DNA of 64,000 nt from Anastrepha obliqua (taxonomy: Eukaryota > Arthropoda > Insecta > Diptera > Tephritidae), in assembly GCF_027943255.1 (NCBI RefSeq), contig NC_072896.1:62948501-63012500 (forward strand), read 5' to 3'. Position 1 is the first letter of the stretch, and each line of letters opens with the position of its first letter. Positions 55,441 to 64,000 of this stretch are shown here, piece after piece. Made by a program: the position numbers and the translations under genes. The notes under the pieces were generated by a model that did no database searches, was not told the DNA's origin, and saw only the letters and a list, made by a program, of their open reading frames with translations.

Positions 55441-55450
55441 CTACTTGCAG

Positions 55451-56038
55451 AAACGTCTTCCCGGATAATCTCTTTCAGGCATCATTTCAACAAGCGCACA
55501 CTGTTTATCTTCCCAAACCGAATATTGTCCATACCTTCAATGAGACACTTAACGACACGGCGATCGGTACGGAGCTGGAGCCCACCGAAGAGATACAATC
55601 GCAACAACAAATGAATAATGAGCTTCAACCAGCGTTGATACGCGTCGTACAGTATCGCAGCGGTACCAACACTCTCGGCATTGTTTTCTTCTGTCTGGTT
55701 TTCGGCACCATATTGGGTACCATCGGCGAAAAGGGTCAAATTGTGGTGGATTTCTTCACTGCCGTTTTCGATGTTATCATGAAGATGGTCACCTGTGTCA
55801 TGTGGCTAACACCAATCGGTATTAGTTCGGTGATAGCGGGCAAAATTTTGGGCGTGAACGATTTACATTTGGTTATGGAGCAGCTGATGTGGTTTATAGT
55901 CACAAATCTGATTGGGGTGTGCCTTTATCAGTTCATTATAATGCAGGGGATTTATTTTGTGTTCGTGCGACGCAATCCATTCAAATTCTATGCCGGACTC
56001 ATACAGCCTATGCTGACCGCTTTTGCGACAGCCTCAAC
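55451..56038 (+). CDS. Eaat1: Excitatory amino acid transporter, coding exon 3
   Basis: Completes an Arg codon and reads NVFPDNLFQASFQQAHTVYL. The large extracellular loop has two N-glycosylation sites (NETLNDT). Transmembrane region 4 (SGTNTLGIVFFCLVFGTILG), segment 5 (IMKMVTCVMWLTPIGISSVI), segment 6 (WFIVTNLIGVCLYQFIIMQG) and the first half of re-entrant hairpin 1 (MLTAFATAST) follow. It ends two bases into the Thr codon at a gtaagc donor. The loop after TVYLPKP is the least conserved part, as expected for the family. Confidence 0.95.
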
Positions 56039-56703
56039 GTAAGCGAAAACTCCTACATAAATCTATGTAAATTCTTGTATGTATGTACCATAATCGCATA
56101 ACTGCATACATGCATATGTACTTATTGTACTGACTCATAATGCATCTAAAGTTTATCTATGTATCTATGATAATTGCATTTAATTGTATGTTTAAGCTTA
56201 TTTGAACGTCAGAAATTGACTCATAAAAATTTATGAGCACTTACATATTTATGTCCTTTATGGTGGCTGCATTCAAGTGCCCATATGTACATATATAAGT
56301 AGTATATATCTACACATGTGTACGTACGTATGCCTGACAATGATTAATGGATGCAGCACCGTTAGACTTTTGTTTAATTGCTACAAATATTTTTTCCTTC
56401 TTTTTGGGTTCCAATTTTTGATTTGTGTCTTAATTTACATTTCAAAAAAAAAAAAAAAAAAAAAATGAAATTGATTCGAAACATATAACCAACAAAACAC
56501 CATTAAATAAAAATTAATACAAAAATAACGAACAAATAACCAACTTTTACAACAATACAAAACGGCTGCGAACAATGTGTTGTAAAATTATCCTGAAATC
56601 AATCAACTACTTGACCTTCACTACAACTCCGTTCCGTTCCGTTTCGTTCGGTTCCGTTCTGTTTGGGTTCCCCTATATGAAAATTATGGCTTCACAACTG
56701 CAG
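56039..56703 (+). other. Eaat1: Intron 3 of the Eaat1-like gene
   Basis: 665 bp from gtaagc to ctgcag. It contains tatacatatg-type simple sequence and a run of 22 A at 56444-56465. A gttccgttcc repeat precedes the acceptor. No transposon was recognised. Confidence 0.85.
56444..56465 (+). repeat. Poly(A) run of 22
   Basis: Uninterrupted A tract in intron 3; its length may be unreliable in an assembly. Confidence 0.8.
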
Positions 56704-57033
56704 TGCTGCCGCTCTACCCATCACATTCCGTTGCATGAACGACAAGTTACGTGTGGATCAGCGTATCAGCCGCTTCGTCCTGCCAATCGGTTGCAACATC
56801 AACATGGATGGCACGGCACTCTTCATAGCGATTGCTTCGATCTTCATCGCCCAGATGAGTGGCATTCCGTTGGGCTTTGGCGAATTGGTGACAGTTTTAT
56901 TGACTTCCACTGTTGCTTCAATGAGTTCGGCTAGCGTTCCCAGTGCTGCTCTGGTTCTGCTGCTTGTGGTGCTGACTGCCATCGATGCGCCCGTACAGGA
57001 TGTAACCCTGCTCTTCGCCGTGGACTGGTTTGT
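56704..57033 (+). CDS. Eaat1: Excitatory amino acid transporter, coding exon 4
   Basis: Begins with the third base of the Thr codon, giving AALPITFRCMNDKLRVDQRI: the end of hairpin 1. Segment 7 follows with the signature NMDGT (GCNINMDGTALFIAIASIF), which binds sodium and substrate. Then come hairpin 2 (TSTVASMSSASVPSAALVLL) and most of segment 8 up to DVTLLFAVDWFV. All core ligand-binding residues expected in this part are present. The frame has no stop. It ends two bases into a Val codon at gtaagt. Confidence 0.95.
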
Positions 57034-57439
57034 GTAAGTATCATTCATGCTTTTATGGCACATATACTCGTATGTACATACAATAACATATGGCGTAGGC
57101 CTGCCACATAACCTGATACAGGTTATGAAAAGGCTACTAAAAAGTGCAGTCTTAAGCAGTAAGTCGCAAACAGTTTTTGAAAGCATCGCGTTAATTTCAA
57201 GGGCAAAAAAAGGACCCATACTGCTGACCAGAAATGGATTTTTGCAAATCTATCGATAAGGGTTTTTCTTACTAACAATGGCTAATCGTGAAGGACAAAT
57301 TCCGATCGGAAAGATCTTTTGTATCCGAATGTACGCAGGATTAGTTCAAAAGAATGGGCTGAAGTCTTTATACTGGTCAATATTTAACCATCTAAAATCT
57401 TCACATGAGAAATAAATACTAAAATCAAATTTTTCGAAA

Positions 57440-58330
57440 AAACACACATTTACCACCACTTGTTGCTTTCATCCAAGGAGAGGCCTTGAAAGCCATCTTC
57501 AGGCTGAAACACAATGGAAACTGGTACGGCCCCTGTCTGGCATTGGAAAATAGAGAAGGCTTGGACTTCGATCCAACAATTCACTCCATCCCCCTTGACT
57601 CCATGCGGTCAAGAGTCTGTACTGTAGTACTGTCAGAGACTCCGTTGTGGAGTCTGCGCTCATGGCCTTAGACAGACTCCCAACCACATTAGGGCCAGAC
57701 GAGTTCTGTAAATCCAGGCTGACCTATGTAGGTAGACATAATAGCCTGATGCTTATATGGGCCCCGGGACACGTGGGTAACGAGACCTCTGACTCCTTAG
57801 CTAAGATGGGCTCTGAGGCCAACTTCTTTGGCCCGCAGGCTTCTGCAGTCATTAAAGCCACGGTTAGCAAATGGGTTACCACAACCCACAAGTGAGCTTG
57901 GCAAGCTAACAGATTCTGCAGATGGAGTACACTGATGTTACCTATCAAGTCCGACCGACTGTCGCAAATTCTCCTGTCATTAAGCAGAATGAACTGCAGA
58001 TAGCTGGTTGGACTGATGACGGGCCACTTTCTGTGGACGAAGCACATGAAAAAGGTGGGCAGTTCCTGTGCGTCTGCCCCGCCTTAGCTCGAATAATTAG
58101 GTCTTTGGCACTGATGTGTTAAGAAGCGACCACATTGGCTCCTTGGCCCCACAAGATCTACTCAGATTTCTTCGCAGATCGGGTAGATTTAAAGAAAATC
58201 AAAAGGGAATCCGATTGCCGTACAATGGACTTAATTGTGTCTGAGTGCTGTACGTGCTAGTTGTTCCGACAAAACAAAACTTCGTAAAACTTAAATTCGG
58301 GTGCCTCGAAATTCACTTTAGAGATATGCT
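57440..58330 (+). pseudogene. LINE fragment with RNase H domain and C-terminus
   Basis: The + strand has VESALMALDRLPTT..RLTYVGRHNSLMLIWAPGHVGN and ETSDSLAKMGSEANFFGPQ. These match the last catalytic part of RNase H in LINEs ('WxPGHxGxxGNExADxLAK'). In shifted frames a C-terminal block reads VGLMTGHFLWTKHMKKVGSS, LCVCPALARI and LLRFLRRSGRFKENQKGI. Several frameshifts; 5' part missing. It differs from the antisense LINE at 54090-55440. Confidence 0.7.
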
Positions 58331-58799
58331 CTAGCGGACCTTTTTTGAACGATGCCGAAGAAAGATTGACCTGTCCTAGCAAACATATATTTGTAATGTA
58401 TGAAACATAGAGGGGAACAGATTGAAGACTATACATTTATTTTGTTAAATTTGTTTAGTCGCATGGGGTTCCGGTAATTTGTTAATTAAATTTAAACGAA
58501 TTAAGTTAAGAGAAAAATTTTTATTATCAACTTTAGTCTCGTTCTAACATTATATTCTATAATGATTCCAACATAGCTTCCATGATTGGAAGAATCCTTG
58601 GTAGTATTTCGAAATTAGCCCATTAAGGACCGCGGCTACAGCTTCCTTGATAGCATTTTGAGTTCTCTTGAAGTGCGATTTCATTTTGCAGAATAGCTGC
58701 AGGAGCCAATGGGCTACAGGTGGAAACGTAACGGGGTGTGGAAATGTTGAATTGCTTGCAATGATCGGATCATTGTCGTGGTACAAGGTGTAAGAAATT

Positions 58800-58980
58800 T
58801 TCGAGCAAAACCTTTCGCCCTGAAGCCGTAGTCGAAGCGGCTTGTGCATGATTACCATTCGGTAAAGCCGAGGTTCGAAAACGCACTGTTGGCGTGAAAC
58901 ACAAAAGCGGTCGTTATACTCGTATAAGGGGCCCCCTCTCCGCAGGCAATAGCACACCTCTGAGTCTATTCGAATATATG
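58800..58980 (+). repeat. Diverged SINE head and partial body
   Basis: Contains agccgtagtcgaagcggctt, a gaggttcgaaaac B-box relative and cgcaggcaatagcacacctc, matching the head and first body block of the 22236 SINE with substitutions. Truncated before the 3' body. Confidence 0.6.
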
Positions 58981-59294
58981 TAAGAAATTTTCTTCAAATG
59001 CAATTTTTTTTTTAATTTTAACCAATAATGGGACATTCTCAACTAGCCTGGTCTCGTCTCCAATAACTAACCGCCTCGCTCAGTCACTGCCGTTGCTTTG
59101 AATGCAGGAATACCAATCTTCGCAAATGAATTTTCGCTCATTTTCACGATGTCAATTAAAGAGTTCGAAACCCATCCAAGCTACACCTAAATTCTTGAGA
59201 CTTAATTGCATTGTATATTAAATATGTTGAAGAAAGAATTCTTATTATACCATAGTTGTTATATTAGCGCTACAACAGTCCATCCTTTTTACAG

Positions 59295-59406
59295 AGATCG
59301 CATGCGCACCACCAACAACATGCTGGGTGATTGCTACGCAGCTGCCGTCGTTGAAGAGTTGTCACGTAAAGAGCTAATGGCGCTGGATGCCGCTATACTT
59401 TACCAG
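59295..59406 (+). CDS. Eaat1: Excitatory amino acid transporter, coding exon 5
   Basis: The first base completes the Val codon of DWFV, followed by DRMRTTNNMLGDCYAAAVVE, then ELSRKELMALDAAILYQ. It holds the second half of segment 8 with the conserved Asp, Arg and Asn (D-R-M-R-T..N) that contact the acidic amino acid and sodium. It ends on a codon boundary at cag/gtaata. A short exon of 112 nt with strong conservation. Confidence 0.95.
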
Positions 59407-59826
59407 GTAATACAATCGCCTTTGATATTTAACTTAAGAATAAAGAAAAAAAACAACACGAAGCACAAAGAATGTAAGTGGCGAAAATCGGTAGGAATGT
59501 GAATAAGTCCATTTATTAGTTACATAAAAAAATAATTCTTTCAAAGTTTGACAAATTCAAACATGCCATGCTACATATTTGCTATGATCACTAAAAATCC
59601 GATTGCAGATGAATTGAATGTTCTGAGTGTACGTGGCGTCCAATCAACCATCGGTCAGGAGCGTGTGTCCCACAACCAACTCACAAAGTACAACTTCCAA
59701 ATCACTTATGCCGGCACTACTTACATGTGTTGCCAGATATTTCTAAAATAAAAACAATTATTTACGCATTCTCTTCAAGTTTTACTAATAACAACTCTTG
59801 TTTTCTTTACTATTTCATTTCTACAG
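59407..59826 (+). other. Eaat1: Intron 5 of the Eaat1-like gene
   Basis: 420 bp. A second acceptor-like gattgcag ends at 59608; using it would add only Met-Asn before a TGA. No repeat was recognised. Confidence 0.8.
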
Positions 59827-59982
59827 GAAGTGCCACTTGGTACACCGAATGGGAATGCGTTAATTGAGGGGCAAACAGAGTTGGACAGCAAATGCTCCAT
59901 GACCGATTCAGTGGTCATCGATATCAACAATGTAATCAACAGCAGTAATCTACAGAAGGGGAATATTAATTATCGCGCTTAG
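59827..59982 (+). CDS. Eaat1: Excitatory amino acid transporter, coding exon 6 and stop
   Basis: Starts after ttctacag with EVPLGTPNGNALIEGQTELD, then the cytoplasmic C-terminal tail (SKCSMTDSVVIDINNVINSS) and ends NYRA before TAG at 59980-59982. The EVPLGTPNG start and the EGQTE..SKC part match insect Eaat1 tails; the last 20 residues are more variable. There is no sign of truncation. Confidence 0.9.
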   Translation, partial: EVPLGTPNGNALIEGQTELDSKCSMTDSVVIDINNVINSSNLQKGNINYRA

Positions 59983-62300
59983 AATGGGGAGTTTTGCGAT
60001 GGATTTAGAACACACACACGTGCACTCTCCCGATCATACATGCACACACATGCATTCATACCAATAAGTAGAGAGGATCAAAGCGATAAATACATAAGCA
60101 AACTATTCAAATGCACGTAGTTCTGAGTGCAATATTTAATTTTTCCTATTGTATCGAAATCAATATGAATGAATTTGGTCGCGAATGTAGCGATATGTGT
60201 AGTATTCTTGGGAATAGCTTGGGTAAATGGCTACAAATGCAAGATTTCAAAAACAAAGAATAATAGTTTTTAAAAGTGACATACATATGAGCTTTGATTA
60301 TTTTATAAGTGCGTACAAGAAGAGAACAATATATAAAATGTGCAATAGAACTTCCTGGTCTACTCGCTGTGGCATTAGCACACACATATAAACATTTATA
60401 ACATATACATTCGTACATAAATGCATACATACTTATGTATATATTCGTCTACACATCCACGGGCCATTTTATTCGAAAAAGGTTTAATTTTTTTCTGAGC
60501 GCGCTAAGTAAAAACAAAAAGCGTAATGAAAACCAACAAGTAATAATGACCCATACAATAATAAAAACAATAACGAAAAGCAAATCAAATGAAATATTAT
60601 GTAACGCATGAGCAAAAAATGTGTGTTTTAAATTCTGAGGAACTACCAAAAATCCAGCAAAAATATTATATGTGAAATATCATTACATAAATACATATTT
60701 ACCAGTACATACCTTCATGGTAGCATTTCTAGTATGTATGCACATATGTACTTCTGTGTGTATAGACCCCATAGCTACACTTCCTATTGCATCCGTAAAT
60801 ATTAGAGACTGTCATTTTCTAATTAATGTTGAAAATTTTTGAAAAATGTATGTATGTATATGTATGAACAAATTATTAGCCCACCAATTGACAACACTAT
60901 TTTTTGTTTCTCAAAATATAAGTATACAAGTCAAAGTTCCCAACAGATGTATTCATAATCCAAAGTAGCCACAAATATTTACAAAAGTATACATATATGT
61001 AGGTATGTATGTAACCAACCAAAATAAAAGTATATATATATTCAAAAGAATAATAATTTTAACTAAAACATGTCCAACAAATGTGCAATTTCACCTGTTT
61101 GTAGTAACGCCAATTCAATGATTTATTTTAGCAAATAATCGTATGTTCATTTAAATGGTCGGACGGTATTTTTATTTACACATCTGTATATCTGTATATT
61201 AATTATTCCTAAGATTTCCAAAGTATTCATTGAAAGACGGTCATGCATATATACAGATTTACTCCTACGTATAGGCAAGTTTTAAATTGACATAACGAAG
61301 ATGTTGAAGCGCATAATGATAACAAATAAATATGTATTTTCATATGTATGTCTGTATATTGGGTATTTGTTAATGATGGAGAAGAAACTTGTGTATCTCG
61401 GTAACTTTTGTGATCTTTTGATATAAGAAATACATATGTATGTGTAAAATAATTTCGTTAAATGAATTTCAATTTAAAATTTTCTTTTGCGCGAATATAC
61501 GAGCATTAGCAAAAATAGTTTTACAAGGATTTCATAGTCCTAACAAAACTATAATTTCAATTCGAACAGCAATAATATTTGTGCAAATCGAAGAACAACT
61601 CAGCAAACCAACAAAAAATAAGGAAAACTAAACTGCGAAATTCAACTAACTCCAATTTTCAATAGTGAAATCTTACATACTTACATACATACCATATAAT
61701 AGATGACAAATCTTTGGTAACCGAAGTTACAGAGTAAAACAAACATCAACAAATCAAGTTTTTATTTCCCATTTTTATACGCGTATGCTGGTGGAGAAGG
61801 TTGTATTTTTACTTGCAAACAAATCTGTTAATAATAGTACGGAAGCTTGTCCAGTGAGGCTCAAGCCTGTGAAAATGTAACAAAGTAAGATAGAGGCTAT
61901 GAAAAGTGCAAATCAGTTTCACGAGAAACTATTAAGGTTGAGTATTTTTTTACTAAGTATGTAGTTAGTCCCCTTTTCTTCTCTTACATAATTTATATTG
62001 GCATTGCACTTTGGCACTATGTTTCTATTCCAATTGTAACCAACTAACCAACCAAAGAAAACAAAATTACTATTTGAGCTGTCCTATTCGGGAAAGTAAA
62101 CATAAAACTCTATATATAGTACACGTAAATGTTCGTAGAGTGAAAAAGAAAATAAAAATATAATTGACTTAACCAAATATCACATTCGTAGACTGATTAT
62201 TATTATATTTTCTTTAAAGTTCATTTGTAAACATTTTTATGTAAAGATGAACTAATAAATATCCATGTACGAAAAAGAAATGAGTGTTTTATTCGAAACA
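59983..62300 (+). other. Eaat1: Inferred 3' UTR and downstream flank of the Eaat1-like gene
   Basis: This AT-rich 2.3 kb holds no recognised transposon, unlike the introns, which suggests a long 3' UTR. Polyadenylation-type AATAAA occurs at 62151-62156 and 62254-62259, among others upstream. Many gtatgtatg/catacata microsatellite patches are present. The real cleavage site cannot be decided from sequence. Confidence 0.4.
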
Positions 62301-62375
62301 AAGGGATGCAAGAAACGTTAATAATTAAGATGTGTTTTTATCATCTGAAAATTTGAAGGAAAAACGACGATAAAA

Positions 62376-62852
62376 AGAGGTTGTCTGTAAAGTCAGTTTA
62401 CTGACGATAGTTTAACGTGACAACGTCATAAGAAAATACTAATGTAATGGTTGCAATTTTCAAAACAAAATTTTAATTTTATTTGTTTGATAGATATTTT
62501 GTATGGATATAGAGAAGAAGGTAAATGGAATCGCAATGGAATAGGTCAAGTTACATTTACACAAACGTGAAAAATTACGAAACATTTATCAAATTCATGA
62601 AGGATATGTTCATTTTGTTCGATTGTGCATCAGACGTTAATAAGTCAACAACACGAAGAGGCACCATCATCGATTTGACTTTTTCAAGACACTTTATACT
62701 CGAAACACTCCCTTTCATATTTCCTACTTTTCCTCTCATCGTTCTATTCTCAACAGAGAAATGGTTCATTACCATGCACACAGGAAGAAGGCATATGCAA
62801 ATACAAATATGTGAATTTATATACATATGCGCATATACATACATATACACAC
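62376..62852 (+). repeat. Dispersed repeat with an endonuclease-like frame, copy 2
   Basis: Inverted partner of 48432-48903. It starts agaggttgtctgtaaagtca with a perfect gtcagtttactgac hairpin at 62392-62405. It carries the related frame (62525 on: NYETFIKFMKDMF..TTRRGTIIDLTFSRHF) and ends in the same catatacatacatatacac microsatellite. There the R1 LINE begins. A 2-base insertion after LPF breaks its frame. Confidence 0.8.
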
Positions 62853-63257
62853 AAGGAACTTGACGTACCAGCCTCAGCGATTCTGAGCCTACGAAAAGGA
62901 TATGGATGCACACAAACAGCGACGCTAAGAGTAACGCCGGAGACCGCTACCAAGCTGCTTGAAGCAAACAAAATTCGAATAGGCCTTGTAATTTGTCGCA
63001 TACGAGAGAAAATAGAACCAAAAAGATGCTTCAAATGTATGGAATATGGGCATGTGGCAGGAAGTTGCAAAAGCCCAGCTGACTACACTAGCGTCTGCGT
63101 TAAATGTGGCAACAAAGATCATCAGGCCAAAAATTGCACACAAGCAGCAAACTGCATAATATGCAAGAAGAAAAATGTAAGTGACACAGGGCATGCGATG
63201 ACCAGCAGTAAGTGCCCAGAATACCAGAGAGCTCTGAAAGAAATACGACAGAAATGA
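62853..63257 (+). CDS. R1-clade LINE ORF1 (gag-like), 5'-truncated
   Basis: From the junction near 62853 the frame reads ELDVPASAILSLRKGYGCTQ, then RVTPETATKLLEANKIRIGL and three CCHC-type knuckles: CFKCMEYGHVAGSC, CVKCGNKDHQAKNC and CIICKKKNVS..H..C. It ends EIRQK at TGA 63255-63257. The knuckles bind the element's RNA. Only the C-terminal part of ORF1 is present because the insertion is 5'-truncated. The open frame that runs in from 62811 begins in the older repeat and its first codons are not part of the LINE. Confidence 0.8.
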   Translation, partial: KELDVPASAILSLRKGYGCTQTATLRVTPETATKLLEANKIRIGLVICRIREKIEPKRCFKCMEYGHVAGSCKSPADYTSVCVKCGNKDHQAKNCTQAANCIICKKKNVSDTGHAMTSSKCPEYQRALKEIRQK

Positions 63258-64000
63258 AGATCTTACAACTAAACCTTAACCACTGCGAAAGCGCGCAAGA
63301 CCTACTCACACAGTCTATACGGGAACACAAAATAGACGTTGTTGTACTCAGTGAACCCTATAAACACCTAGAAGGCAATGGCTGGGCCTCTGATATTACT
63401 GGCAAGTCGTCAATCTGGAACTGTGGGACAAATAGCTCCCGACTTATGAGCGTGAAGCCAGCTCGCGGATTTGTACGAGCGCGTATTGGGGAAACATACG
63501 TCTATAGCTGCTACCTACCACCCAGCTTAACTCTGACCGAAGCTAGCTGCATCCTAGAGAATCTCGCCCAAGATATCAAAGACCACAGACCTGTGGTCGT
63601 AGCTGGTGATTTCAACGCATGGGCTGTGAACTGGGGATGCCCGCGAACAAGTCAAAGAGGTCAAGCCCTCTTGGAAACTTTCGCCATGTTAGACATAGTC
63701 CTTATGAATACAGGGAACCAGCAGACATTCCAAAAGGCAGGAACGGGATCGATAATTGACCTTACCTTCATGAGTCCCAACCTTGCTCGCTCCTTGAAAT
63801 GGTTTGTTAGCCAGCATTATACCCGGAGTGACCATCTCGCGATAATATGCGAAATAAAGAAACATGACGAATCAAAGGTGCCATATACATACGACGCGAG
63901 ATACAGGGTCGACTCAATGGAGGCTGAAGTAATCGAAGTCATGCTGGCAGATGTAACACTCACTGGTGATGCAACTGAGAAGGCTACACAAACTATGAAG
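63254..64000 (+). CDS. R1-clade LINE ORF2, endonuclease domain, runs off the window
   Basis: It starts at ATG 63254, overlapping the ORF1 stop as ATGA, a layout suited to coupled reinitiation. The frame is open for 249 codons to the window end. It shows the APE-type endonuclease: MKILQLNLNHCESAQDLLTQ (motif QLNLNHC), DVVVLSEPYK, VVVAGDFNAWAVNWG (catalytic GDFNAW), GSIIDLTFMS and a final RSDHLAI (catalytic SDH). All expected catalytic residues are seen. The reverse transcriptase should follow outside the window. No stop or frameshift in the visible part, so this copy may be young. Confidence 0.85.
   Translation, partial: MKILQLNLNHCESAQDLLTQSIREHKIDVVVLSEPYKHLEGNGWASDITGKSSIWNCGTNSSRLMSVKPARGFVRARIGETYVYSCYLPPSLTLTEASCILENLAQDIKDHRPVVVAGDFNAWAVNWGCPRTSQRGQALLETFAMLDIVLMNTGNQQTFQKAGTGSIIDLTFMSPNLARSLKWFVSQHYTRSDHLAIICEIKKHDESKVPYTYDARYRVDSMEAEVIEVMLADVTLTGDATEKATQTMK

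Larger units (their letters stand above)
49760..55450 (+). other. Eaat1: Intron 2 of the Eaat1-like gene (5.7 kb)
   Basis: Holds a jockey-like LINE with a nested D,D41D derivative, a LINE end with a nested mariner, a SINE remnant and an antisense LINE reaching nearly to the acceptor. The parts 51343-52334 and 53580-53900 show nothing further. The acceptor region reads tattctacttgcag. Confidence 0.85.
57034..59294 (+). other. Eaat1: Intron 4 of the Eaat1-like gene (2.3 kb)
   Basis: Contains a sense LINE fragment and a diverged SINE; 57034-57440 and 58330-58795 have nothing recognised. It ends at ccatcctttttacag. Confidence 0.85.

Noticed and set aside
56758..57219. 153-codon - strand frame
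   Set aside because: Antisense of Eaat1 exon 4 and intron 4; composition follows the transporter codons.
1..64000. A bacterial or viral multi-gene system
   Set aside because: Splice sites, long introns, insect transposons and a neuronal transporter show this is insect nuclear DNA; no operon-like arrangement exists.

Overview
This is eukaryotic, AT-rich, intron-rich DNA from an insect. The one clearly identifiable host gene is a six-coding-exon excitatory amino acid transporter on the + strand that closely resembles the Drosophila Eaat1 product. The mix of mariner (D34D and D,D41D), Tc1, pogo-like and Harbinger-like elements, RTE, R1 and jockey-like LINEs, and a tRNA-derived SINE fits an acalyptrate fly. 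A tephritid fruit fly is my best guess; this rests on family knowledge, not a database search. There is no prokaryotic operon, CRISPR array or plasmid feature.

Layout. 1-16 kb: a candidate non-coding first exon (about 1.85-2.25 kb), then nested mobile elements: an LTR-retrotransposon remnant carrying a Harbinger-like insertion, a Tc1 remnant split by an apparently intact 1.3 kb D,D41D element, a jockey-like LINE, an RTE LINE, a pogo-like element, and a repeat that contains a MITE with 41-bp perfect inverted repeats. A lone candidate terminal coding exon lies at 16.14-16.31 kb. 18-34 kb: decayed transposons, a SINE, a LINE ORF1, a 1.7 kb tandem array of 120/129-bp units with a five-unit higher-order period, and two mariners of different subfamilies. 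34.6-62.3 kb: the Eaat1-like gene, with a TATA/Inr promoter near 34.69-34.72 kb, start codon at 36043, stop at 59982 and a probable long 3' UTR. Its introns (13.2, 5.7, 0.7, 2.3 and 0.4 kb) carry many of the mobile elements, including nested deletion derivatives. 62.4-64 kb: a second copy of a dispersed repeat, interrupted by a 5'-truncated R1-type LINE whose ORF2 is open to the window edge.

The joined Eaat1-like coding sequence is 1725 nt (574 codons plus stop) with matching splice phases and GT/AG borders at every intron, so the gene looks functional. I found no convincing new multi-gene system. The best leads are the intact D,D41D transposon, the dispersed repeat pair that keeps an endonuclease-like reading frame, the higher-order minisatellite, and the orphan exon at 16.14 kb.
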